From Elusimicrobiota bacterium (GTDB lineage Bacteria; Elusimicrobiota; Elusimicrobia; UBA1565; UBA9628): a DNA stretch of 64,000 nucleotides. Both the position numbers and the translations under genes were made by a program. The stretch's first letter is position 1, and each line of letters starts with the position of its first letter. The notes beneath the pieces are model-generated. The model saw nothing but the letters and a program-made list of their open reading frames with translations. It had not been told where the DNA came from and ran no database searches. Location: contig CP096137.1 in the NCBI GenBank assembly GCA_023213235.1, positions 3,102,908 through 3,166,907 of the forward strand, read 5' to 3'. Below are positions 42,066 to 54,000 of this stretch, one piece after another.

Positions 42066-45000
42066 GCGCCGACCCCTCGGCGCGGCGCTTGGCGATCGTC
42101 TTCTGCGCGATCGCGAGGTACGGCGCCACGTTCGCCTCGAAGTTGCGCAGGTTCGCCTCGAAGGCCTCGTGGAACTTCGCGCGGCGTTCGGCGGCCCAGC
42201 CGGCATCGACCAGGATCGACTCGAGGCGGGCGCGGAACTCCGGGTCGGCGGCGCGCGCGCGCAGCAGGTCGGCGCGCGCCTTGTAGACGGCGGGGTTGTT
42301 GCCCTCGAGCGAGACGAGCGGGAAGCCCTTCACGAAGATCTCGTTGTCGGCTTCGCGCGCGACCTTCGCGGCGTCGAGGACCTCGGGCCGCGCGGCCTCG
42401 AAGTCGATCAAGGTCGGCTTGCCCTCGCCCTTCGGGAAGAGGATGTTGCCGCGGTTGATGTCCTTGGCGTTGAGGACCAGGCGCAGCAGCGCGTAGTCGG
42501 CTCGCTGCTCGGGCGTGAGCTTGGCGATGCGCGCGGGGTCGGGCGCGGCCGGAGCGCCTTTCGTCAGCACCCAGATCTCGCCGCGGTGCTCGATCGTCAG
42601 CGCCTCGGGCGCGACGTGAAACGTCTCCGGGAATGCCTGACGGACGATCTCCCGGATCGCGAGCTCGTTGCCGGCGCGCTCCTCGGGCTTCAGCGCGCGC
42701 AGGCTGTCGTCGATGGACTCGTTGAGCTTCTTCGAGACGCGCTTGAGGTACCAGTCCGCGCCGCCGATCTCGACGCGCACGGCGTCGCCGGCCAGGCCCT
42801 CCGAGGTCTTGGCGAGAAGGTGCACTCCGTCGCGCGCGCCGAGGTAGGCCGCGGCCTCGCCGAGGTCGGTGAAGCGGCGGCTGCGCGCGCGCTCCGCGGG
42901 CGGCGGGCGGACGCCGTCGCCGGCGGCCATCGCCGCGCTGAGCTCCTCGGCGAGCTTTTGCGCCATGGGAACCTGGTTGCGCGCCATCGCGGCCTGGCGC
43001 GGATCGGGCAGGCGGGCGGGGCGCTCGAGGACGCCGGAGGCGATCATGCGAGTCTCGAGGCCCTCGGGGCCCTTCAGCGACTGCCAATGGGACGAGAGCG
43101 CGTCGATGTCTCCGCGCAGGGTCGTCTTCAACGACGGCGTGAGCACGAACTCCGCGCGCCCTCCCTTCCCGACCCGGACGTACGCCTCGACGCCGCCGAG
43201 ACCCGCCCGGCCGAGCGCGGTGACCGCGTCGTTGTAGGACTGCCAGTCGGCCTGCGCGATTTTCTCGCCGCCGCGCAGCTGCGAGAGAGGAACGAACCCC
43301 TCGGGCAGCGCCTCGTACACCGCGACCAGGCGTCCCTCAGCCGCCGCCCCTTGATCTGGCCGAAATCGAGCGCGACTCCCGAAGACCTCCCGCCAGCCTG
43401 CCGGTCGAGAGCGACGGGATCGATCGCCCCCTCGTAGAGAGGCCGGGCCACGGTGACGTTCGCAGGCAGCCGAACCTCGCGCATCGCCGCGGCGGCGCGG
43501 CCGGCGTTCGGCGACGCGCCGATCTCGACGCGCACCGCGGCGCCGCCCGCCTCCCCGGCGTACTGGCCGGCCCTGCCGGGCGCCGCGCCCGTCAGGCGCA
43601 GGCCTTCGGGAAGCGCGGGCAGCGGCTTGCCGCCGAGCTCCACGAGCGCGGGCGTGCGCGCGGCGGACGCCGCCGCTTGCCGCTCGCCGGCCGACGCGGC
43701 GGGCTTGCCGCCGAACAGGCCGAAGAAGCCCGCTCCGACGCTCTCGGCGCGCGGCGCGGGGCCGGCGTCGGCCCGGGAGACGCGCAGGCCGCCGCCGAGG
43801 TCCTCGATGTGGACGCCGCTCTCGCGCAAAGTCAGCCGCGCGTGCTTCGGCGCGACGCCGGGGCCGAACTGGAAGCGGCCGGGCGCCTCGGCGCCGAGCA
43901 CGACCTCGACGCCCTGGCGCAGCGCCTTGAACTGGGACGGGTTGGCCGGATCGAGCACGACGTGGGAGATCGCGGGCATGAGGTCCTGCTCGAGCTGCGG
44001 GAAGCGGGACTTGAGTTCGGCGCGCGAGAGGACCTCGAGCGTCTTGCCGCCGAACTGCACGACGACGCCCCCTCGCGCGGGGCCAGGACGGGGCGCGCCA
44101 ACGGAGCCTCGGGCGCGCCACCGGACACGAGCACGGTGCCGTTGCGCGAGCCGACGTCCTCGACGCGGATCGCCGGGCTGCCGCCGTCGGAGACCACCGT
44201 GACCTTCAAATGGCGGCCGGAGACCTGCTGGGCGAGCTCGAATCGTCCCGGGGCCGAGCGCCCGAGCTCGAACGTGTCGTTGAGGCGCAGACCCTTGAGC
44301 TGGGCGGGGTTTTGCGGGTCGACGAGCACGTGCGTGACGCGCGGATCGCCGATCGTCGCCGCGACGCCCGGCAGGCGCCGGGCCAGGTCGGCGCGCGAGA
44401 GCACCTCGAGGACCTTGCCGTTCTCGCCGCCGATGCGCAGAGTGATCGGGCCTTTATAGGGAACGTCGACCGGCGAGCCCGCCGCCAGCGGGCCGTTGCG
44501 GGCTTCGGGCGCGGCGCGCGGCGCCGCCTCGGGACGGGCCGCGACCGCGGCGACCTCGGGCAGCGGGGCCGGCTGGGCGAGCGGCTCCCGGATCTTGTTC
44601 GTCGTCGGGTCGAAGCGGTCCGCCGTGTGGAACTCGCGGCCCTCGCGGATCGCCTTCTGGAAGAACGGCTTGAAGGAGGACTCCGTCGCGCCCTGCAGCA
44701 GGATGTCGAGGTAGCCGGGGCTGCGTATCTCGAACCCGAGGCGGGCGACCATCGAGTTCATCATCGGTCCGTACAGCCCCCAGTTGCCGTTCTTGAACTG
44801 GCGGAACGCCGCCGCGACGCGGCCGAAGTCGGCCACGGCGTCGAGGCTCTGGGTCAGCAGCGCCTCGTACTCCGGGCGCGACTTGTAGCCGGCGGGATCG
44901 GCGGCCTTCAGCGCTTCGAGACGGACGACGAGCTCGGAGTACCGGCCGAGCTGCCCCTCGAGGGCCTTGTAGTAGGTCTCGCGCATGCCCGGGATCGAGG

Positions 45001-48000
45001 AGTCGGGATAGAAGTAGCGGCTGCCGAGGAACAGCGGCTGCATGTTCTCCGGGATGCCGGGCAGCGGGACATGGCCGTCCTTGTTGGCCTCGAGGCCGAA
45101 GCGCTTCACGTAGTCGCGGGTGACCTGCGCGCGCCCGTTGCTCGGCGCGCCCTCCGGAGCGTACTGACCGCCCTGGCCCTTGCCGATCTCGCCTTTGCCG
45201 GCGTAGAGATGGTGCATCGACTCCATCGCCTGCTTGAGCGGCATGTTCCCCTCGCGGCCCTCGAGCCAGCGGTTGAAGAGATCGTTGGCGGCGCGCGAGT
45301 TCTGGACGAAGACCGGCGAGTTCGGGAAGTCCGGCGTGCGCGCGAAGTTCTGCTCGAAGCGGCGGCGGGCGGCGGCCTCCGTCTCGGCGGGAAGGGCCGG
45401 GCGGGCCCCGACGCCCTCGCGGCGCGGCGCGGCGGCGAAGGCGACGTCCGCGGCGGCCTCGCCTCGCGCGACGGGGTCGGCGTCGCCGGCCTTCAAGGCC
45501 GCGTCGAGCTCGCGGAAGCCGCGCAGATTCGACTCGAACGTGCGGCCGTAGACCTCCGGAAGCTTCGCGAACGCCTCCGCGCGGCCCGGCAGCTTGAGCT
45601 TGACGCCGAAGCGCCGCGCCAGCGCCATGTCGTGGGAGAAGGAGGCCGGCTCGCCGATGACGCCGAGGAAGTCGGCGGTGCCGAGCTTCTGGACGTTCAT
45701 CTGAGCCTTGCCGCCGGTCGCCGTGTTGATCTCGTTGACGAGCCCTTCGACGACCTTGTGCGCTCCGCGGAAGCCCTCGGTCGCGTACCAGCTCGACTTG
45801 TCGGCGTACTCCGACAGGAGGGCCGCCTCGCGCAGCACGAAGCGGCGGTCGCCCGGCGACAGGCCCTCGAGCATCTCGGTGTAGCGCGCGAGCGGGCTCT
45901 TCTCGGCGTACGCCGGGCTCGGGTGCTTCTCGGCGAACGGGAACTCGGTGCGCTGGATCATCGCCTCGGCCATCTTGAGCTGGGACTCGCTCCACCCGAA
46001 GCGCTCCTTGAGCACCGAGCGGCCCGTCTCGCCGTTGAGCGAGCGCGTCCCCGCGAAGTCGGCGCGCAGCGCCTCGATCGTGGCCGGCACGCGCGCGGGC
46101 ATGCCGCCCGCGCGGGACGGATCGAAGTCGTGGAGCAGGGCGACCTCGGAGACGAACTTCGCGTCGGCCGCGCCGAGGCCGCGCGCCTTGGCGAACTCCC
46201 CGGCCATGTCGGCGACCTTCACCGTGTGCTGCCAGTCGTGGTAGACGCCGCCCGAGGCGGGCTCCGGGTGCGCGGCGCGGATCTCGGCCGCGGAGAAGTA
46301 CTTCTCGTAGCGGACCGGGTCCGGCGCCGCGCCGACGCGCTCGGCGCGGCCGCGCGCGATCACGGGCTCGGCGCGCCGCGAGAGCTTGGCGAGGTCGGCC
46401 AGCACCGACTCGTAGTAGGTGCGCAGCGGATCCGGGCGGCCGAGGGCGCGATCGACGAGGCCGGGCTTGGCGACGCGCGAGACCTCGCCGGCGTCGAGCA
46501 CCCAGGCCTTCTCGGGGCCCGCGCCCGCCGCGCGGCCGATCGAGAGGTTCTCGCTCATCTTCACGCGGTCCTCGAGCTTGATGCGCCCGGCGATCAGGTC
46601 CTCGAAGAGAGCGCGCGTCTCGGCGAGCGCGCGCGAGCGCACCGCGGGGTCCGGGTCGCGCAGCATGTCGCCGAGCTCGCGCCCGGCGACGCGCTCCTGG
46701 ACGACGAAGCCCGTCGTCTGCTCCCCGCGGCCCGGCGCCTGGAACTTCACCGCGCCCTGGTCGACGACCTTGGGCGCGCGCCCGACCTCGAGCAGCGGCT
46801 CGAGGTTGCGCAGCTCCGCGCGCTTCTCCGACAGGCTCGAGGCCGTGTCCTTGGCGCCGAGCTCCGAGAACAGCTTGATCACGAGCTGCTCGTTCGACGG
46901 ATGGATCAGGACCTCCTTGAAGCCGCCGCCGGAGAGGCGCGTCGCCGGGCGCCCGTCGACGGTCCAGCCCTCGCCGCGCGACGCGCCCGTCCGGGCGATC
47001 AGCTTCGGCGGCTCCGGCGCGGCGCCGACGCCTTCCCCGGCGCGCAGCCGCGCCGCGGAGCCGGCCTCGGCGAGCTCGGCCTCGGCCTTGGCGACGGCGC
47101 GCGCCTGCGCGACGACGTCCTTGGGCAGCGCGGCGTACAGCTGCTCGACCTTCATCGCCGCGAACTCGGGCCCGGCGCGGCGGCCGAGCTCGCGCGCCAT
47201 CGCGACGTCCTCGGCGAGCGCCGACGGCTTCATCCATTTCGACTGATCCTTCGACAACGCTCCCGCGTCCATGAACACCACGTCGCCGGCGCGGCGCTGG
47301 ACGCCGTTGATGACCTGGTCGGCCGTCAAGATCATCGGCTGGGGCGAGTCGGTGCCGCCGACGCCGCGGCGGCCGAGGCGGTTGACCGCGTCGGCGGCCT
47401 GCTCGATGGCCTCGGGACGGATGTTCCGCGCCTCGGCGGCCGTCAGCGCGAAGTGGTCCTTGCCCCGGATCATCTCGGTCGCGAACGACGGGTTGCCGCC
47501 GACCTCGACCTCGCCGTGGAGCTTGGCGACCTGGCCCTTGGGCAGCGCGCTCTCGAGGACGCGGTAGTTCGACACCTCGTTGCGGAAGTACTCGAGCGTT
47601 CTCGGCCAGTCCGCGGGTCCCCGCAGCGGAGCGGTGTACGTCTTGATCGCGACGGGGCCGCCGTCGAGACGGCCCTCGTAGACGATCGCGCTCGAGCCCT
47701 CTGTGCTGAGTTCTCGCACGATCTGCGCGCGCGGGCGGCCCGCGTCGCCCGCCGTCCAATCCCCGGGCGGGTCGAGCAGGGAGCGCCGGCTGCCGCGCTG
47801 CCCCGCGCCGAGGATCGCGCGGTTGGACGCCAGGTCGACGGTCCGGGCCGCGCCCACGCCCTCGCGCGGCGTCCCGCGGAACTCGATGAGGCGGCCGTCG
47901 AAGTGATTGACGACGTCGACCGGGCGCTTGAGGATCGCCTCGGCGTAGGCGGCGAGCGGGCGCGCGTTCTCGGGCGTCGGGTTCCAGCGCGGGTCGAGGC

Positions 48001-51000
48001 CCGCTCGAGAGTAGGACCCGCTGTTGAAGTCCAGCGTCGGGCGGCCCGTGGCGGCGTCGACGCGGATGGTCCCCGCGAACGGGACCGGGCGGCCGTCGGC
48101 GAGCGCCACGTGCTTGACGCCGACCTCCTTCGCGTTGCCCCCGACCACGCGGCCGACCGTCATCTCGATCGTGCCGTTCGGGTTTTCGACGATCACGAAG
48201 TTGTGGTCGACGCCGGGCTTCAGGCGCGACAGCGAAGACGGACCGAGCTCGAAGACGAGGCCGTACTCGCGCGCCACGCCCATGATCTCCGCGGAGTGGA
48301 CGCCGTCCTGAAGCATCGCCGGATCGAGAACCTTGGCGGGGGCGTCGAAGCCCTCCGGCCTGCGCACGCCGGGGACCGGGTCGCCCGCGCCGACGCGCTC
48401 CGTCGCGCCCATGCGGCGCGCGAGCGCGGCCGCGTCCATCGGCGGCGAACGGGCGCCCGCGGGGCCGCCCTCGAAGACGTAGGCGGCCGCGGAGAGGTCG
48501 CCGCGGCCGAAGCGCGAGCGGATCTGCGGGACGAGGTCGGCGGCGCGCATCGAGTACGTGCGCGCCTCGTAGACGAGCGCGCCGTCGGGGCCGACGCCCG
48601 CGAGCACGCGCGTGTTGGGATCGGCCACGTCGAGCCACGCCTCCTCCCGGCCGGTGAGGGGATTCTTCGCCTTGCGCCAGTTCGACAGGTTGACCATGTG
48701 GCCGCCGGCCGAGGCGTCGGCGAGCACGACGCCGATCTGCTCGCCCGCGGCCAGCCGCGAGAACGGAGAGTCGCCGGCGCCGAGCGAGACGGCGCGCAGG
48801 CCTGAGGCCTCGGCGACCGCGTTCATGACCCATTCGATCTGCGGCCGGTTCATCCCGTTGATCCCCGTGTCGGAGAGGAAGGCGAGCGCGCGCTCGCGTC
48901 CCGCGGCCTCCCAGTCGGCGCGCGGCTCGCCGGAGCCCGTGCGCTCCGCGCGCGCCTCGGCCTGGAACTTCGCGGTGACCGCGTCCTCGGCGAACTTCAT
49001 CGCCGTCTCGATGGGCGCGCCGGTCTTCGCCGCGTACATGTCGGCCGCGGTCGCGAGCGCGCAGTGCTGGCGGCCGAGCTGCTGCCCGACGTTCAGGCGC
49101 CCCGCGGCGGGCCCGACGGCCCCGACTTCGAGCAGCAGGCGCGCGCGGGACAGGTCCGAGCCGTCGGCGCCGATCGCGCGCGCGATGCCGTCGCGACGGT
49201 ACTCGATCTGCGCGCGCTGGGCCTTGAACGACGCGCGCGCGCCGGCCAGCCGCCCCTCGGCGAGGGAGAGGCGGATGTCGACGGGCACGTCGGCGCCGCG
49301 CGCCGACGCGAGGGCCGAATCGAGATCGCGCAGGGCCGCGGCCTCGTCGGCGCCCGCCGCCTCGAGGCGCGAGCGCGCGTTCTCCCGGCGGACGAGCGCG
49401 TCGATCGCGCCGTCGGTCGAACCGCGGCGCGCGACCGAGAAGTCCTCGGCGGCCTTGAGTTCCGCGTCGAGCGCCCGGCGCGCGGCCGCCTCGGCCGCCG
49501 GGCGGTCGGCGGCGCCGTCGACGGCCGCGACGGCTTTCGCGCGCTCCGACGAGGCGCGCGCGAGCTCGCGGTAGGTCTCTTCGAGCCTCGGCAGGGCCTT
49601 GCGCCCCGTCCGCGACAGCGCGGCGATCTGGGCCTCGGCGGCCGCGACGTCGGAGCGCGCGAACTCCGCCGCGCGCTTGGCCTCGACGGCCTTCGACGCG
49701 GCGTTCATGAGCTCGGAGTGCAGGGCGCCGGTCGTCTTCGCTTCCAGCGCCGCCCTGCGCTCCGCGCGCGCGGCGCGCAGGTCGGCCTTGAGCGCGCGGT
49801 CGCGCACCAGCGTTTCCGCCCGCACGCGCGCGTCGGCCACCTCGAGCGAGCGCTTCAGCGTCGCGTCGAGCGATTCCGCCGTCTCGCCCCGGCGGAAGCG
49901 CGACGACGCCGGCTCGACCGTGCGGCGGCCGGCGAAGACCCGCAGGTTGTGCTCGAGGGCCGCCGGCAGCGGCGCCGCGCGCCCGGGCGCGTCGACGCCC
50001 TCGAGACGCAGCGCGCCGGACTCGTCCCGGCCGAAGCGCAGCTCGACGTCGACGCCGCGGCCCTTGCCGGCGTAGACCTTGCCCGTCTTCGGATCATAGC
50101 TCGCCTCGAGCTTCGCGCGGCCGGTCATCGGATCGAGAGTGGCGTCGAGCGCGCGGCGGCTCGCGCGCGAGTCGACGAGGCCGTCGAGCGAGCGCTGCGT
50201 CTTGTCGACGCGGTAGCTCGGCTCGAGCCGGCGCGCGATCTCGAGCGAGACCGCGGCCTGAACGCGCGCCGAGCCGGGGTTCTCGGCGCGGAATCCGGAG
50301 ATCTCGAGGCCGCCGTCGCCGGGTCGGATCTCGAGCGAAACCTTCACCGCGCCCTCAGGCGCCGCCCCGAAGGTCAGCTTCCCCGTGCGCGGATCGTAGG
50401 CCCCTCGACGAGCCCGCGCCCGCCCGGGACGTCGGCGGCGGCTTTGAGGAAGCCCGCGTCCTTGGCCAGCGAGGGCGCCTCGAAGCCCATGCGGTCGAGC
50501 GCGCCGCGCGCGAAGCCCTTCGGCGGCCCGTCGGCGCCGAGGGCGCGCGCGGCGACCCAGTCGAGGTGCTCGGCGGCGCGCGCGCTCACGCGCCCCTCGG
50601 GGACCCCGACGTCGAGCAGTTCGAACTTGCCGTCGGCCCGCGCGCGCGCGCGAACCTCGACGGTCGCGCCGGGCTCTCCGCCGAAGCGCAGCGCGCCGGT
50701 TTCCGCGTCGACGCCGACCTTGACCGTGACCTCGGCGCCCGCCGGGGGCGCGAGCCGGTCTGGGTCTCGACGAGGCGGCCGAACTCCGGCCGCTCGCCGA
50801 AATTGCGGAAGCCCGCCTCCGCGGCGTTGACGGCCGCGTTGGGCGGACGGCGCAATTGGGCGCCGACGTCGGCGATGACGTTCGAGAGGAATTTCTGAGG
50901 CGCCCGCGCGATCGCCGAAACCACCCGGCCCGTGAGCGAGGGCGGCGGAGCGCCCGGGGCCGGCGCCTTGGGGCCGGAGTAGATCTTGGCGGCGACGGAC

Positions 51001-54000
51001 TCGAAGCCGCGGCCGAGGAAATCGGTCGCCCGGAACAAATTGGCCTCCGCCATGGCCCCGAGTCCGGCCGGCGACGCGGCCGGCTTGGCGACGACGGTCG
51101 CGGAGGGATTGGCGGCGGGAGCCGCCTGCGCGCGCGGAAGCTCCCCGTGGAGGAGGGAGGCGTCCTGCGGCGCCGGCTCGACGACCTTAGCCGCCTCGCT
51201 CCGCGCGACGGGCTCGGCGGCGGGACGGGCCTCCGAGATCCGCTCGGCGGGGCGCGCGCTCTCGCGCGCCGCGGTTTCGACGGGCCGCGCCGGCTCCGCC
51301 GCGGAGCCGATGCGCTCGAGCGGGCGCGCTTCCGCGAGCGAAGCGTCGGAGGTCCGCGCGGGCTCGCGGGCCGCGCGCGCCGTCGTCTCCGGCAGAGGGC
51401 CGTCGCCCTCGATCACGCGCTCGGGGCCGTTCTCTCGCGCCGTCTCGCGGCCCGTCTCGCGCGGACCGCGCGGGGTCTCGCCCGCCGGGCGGGCGCGCGC
51501 GACCTCGAGGGACGGCGGCGCTTCGGCGGCGGGACGGGCGGAGACCTCGGGCAGCGGCGCGCGCGCGCCGGGAGGCGGCGCGACCTCTCCCGGCCGCGCG
51601 GAGATGCGCTGGGCGGCCTCGGCCCGGCCGCCGTTGGCTTCGGCGGCGCTCTTGGCCTCGACCGCCTTCGCGACGGTCTCCGCCGGCGCCGGGGCCGTCT
51701 TCGGCCCGGCGAGCTCTCCGGCGGGCGCGGCGGGCTGCGCCTTCGCCGTCTCGGCCGGCGCGGAGCCGGCGGGCTTGCCCTCGGGCGAGGCGGCGACGCG
51801 AGAACCGGGCCCTTCGGCCGCCGGCGCCGCGTTGGCGCTGGCCTTCGTGCCGCCGGGCGTGATGTCGCCGCCCGTTCCCATACGCGTGCCCTGCGTCAGA
51901 TTGTTCGCGATCCCCCGCCCCGTGTCGATGGAGCGCGGCTGGCCGCCCAAGGGCGAGCCGCCCTGGCTCGGCACGCGCGGGATGTCGGCCGGGCGCGGCG
52001 CGCCGGTCGGCGCCGGCTCCGCTCGCGGCGGCGGCTCCACGGCCGGGGGCGCCTTCTCGACGGCGGGCGGGGCTTTCTCCACGGCCGGCGGCGCCTTCTC
52101 CACGGCCGGCGGGGCTTTCTCCACGGCCGGCGGCGCCTTTTCGGCGGCCGGAATCTTCTGGTTGGCCGCCTCCCGCAGGCTCGGCTCGACCGGCGGCTTG
52201 CCCGGCGCCTCGCCGGCCGGCGTCTTGATCTCACGCCCCGTCTCGCCGACGTGAGACTTCGGGCGCGTCTTGAGGTGCATGTAGCCGATCATGCCGAAGT
52301 TGACCGCCGCGCCGATGAGGCCGCGCACCGCGTCGGCCAGCTCCTGGTCGGTCTTGGCGCTGTTGTACGCCTTGTACGCCTGGACTCCGCCCACGACGCC
52401 CTCGTACGCGAAATAAGCGTCGAGGCCCAGCTTGACGAGCTTTCCGTACTTGCCCGCGACCTCGATGAGCTTCATGACGGCCGGCCCCATCGTGATGATG
52501 CCGAGCGCGATGTCCGCTCCGGCGCCGGCGACGGCGCCGATGATCTTGGCGGTGCGGGGCTCGCGCCGGCCCACAGAGCGACCTCCTCCGCGCCGATCGC
52601 GATCGCGTCGGCGATCGGCGCGCCCATGAGCACGCCGAGCACGCCGTAGCCGGAGAGTCCCACCTCGCGCGGCGGCCGCGTGACGTCGACCTCCTTGAGC
52701 TTGAAGCCCGGTCCCGTCCCGCCGCCGAACACCGTCTGCTCGTAGTTCTTCTCGCCCGCGAGGACGGCGCCGACCGCGCCGTACCAGGTGTCGGAGCGGC
52801 TGCGCGTGGCGGTCGTGGCCGCCAGGAAGCGCGCGCCGCCGGGCCCTTCGGGCACGTAGATTCCGCTCATCTTGCCGCCGTCGAAGACGACGAGGCCGCC
52901 GCGGTCGTTCTTGTTCTCGTCCTGGAGCGTCGAGTACTGCGCGAGCACGTTGCGCGAACGCTTCTCGAGCTGCCCCGCCGCGTTCTGGATATAGGTCGTG
53001 ATCGAGGCCTGCATCGTGCGCGGCTGGCCGCCGCGCGCCGCGCCGTCGAACGACAGGCTCAGTTCGGCGCGCTCGCCGGGCCGCCGCATCGCGCCGAGAG
53101 ACTGGGAGTGCGAGATCAGCTGGTCGGCGATGAACGCTCCCGTCAGGTTCGTCACCGAACGGTTGTTCGGACCCATCGGCAGCTGCTTCTCGACCTTGGC
53201 GGCGGTCGCCGCCGCGAGGAGGCGCGCGCGATCCTCGCTGACCGGCTTGTCGGGGGCGACGAGATACATCGAGTTCGCGGCCCGCCCGCTCGCGACGACG
53301 GCGTCGGCGTCGAATTGCTTGGCCGTCAACGCGCCGGAGGCGCGCGCGTCGCCGACGCGAACGCTCCAGAGGCCGCCGCCCTCGTTGCGCTCGTAGGCGG
53401 CCTGCATGCGCCCCGCGACTTTTGCCCTGGTCGTCGTAGACCTCGCGCAGGTAGCGGCGCGCCTCGACGACGTACTCGCCGCTGTTCTTGTCCTTGCGCA
53501 GGATCGTCGCGGCCTGGTTGTCGGCGCGGCGCGAGTTGTCCGTGTGCAGCGAGTAGGAAACCGCGGTGCCGTCGGCTTTCGCGACGAACTGGCTGTGGCC
53601 GACGAAGTCGTACGTCGTCATGCCGCCGTCGGCCCGCATGACGGTGCGGTTGAGCTCGCGGCCGCCCGTCAGCGACGGCCCGCCGGATATCGCGTAGCTC
53701 GAGCTCTGCACGACCTTGGGGCGGCCCCGGTCGTCGACGCCCTCGTAGCGCGTCGCGCGGTAGACGTTTTGAAGGCCGTCCGGAGCCGCGACCTTCTCCA
53801 GCGCTCCGGCGGCCGAGCGCTGATAGACCCCTCCGTCGGCGGAGCGGTAATAGGTCTTGTCGCCCGCCATCAAAGTCTTCCAGCCGCCCTCGACGGCCTC
53901 CGCGTGCACGAGCGTGCCCTTGCCGTCGGAGGCATGCACGGTCAGCGAGCGCACGCCGTCGTCCACGCGGGACATCGCGACGCCGACGACCGCGCCCGCG

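Noticed and set aside
44210..48805. A 1,531-codon open frame on the plus strand opposite the giant gene
   Set aside because: It is an antisense shadow of GC-rich coding sequence. The composition is Arg/Ala/Glu/Val-heavy without motifs, while the minus strand has clear protease, kinase, HD and FHA signatures.
52035..52139. CRISPR-like array
   Set aside because: The units are contiguous 21-bp coding repeats with no spacers.
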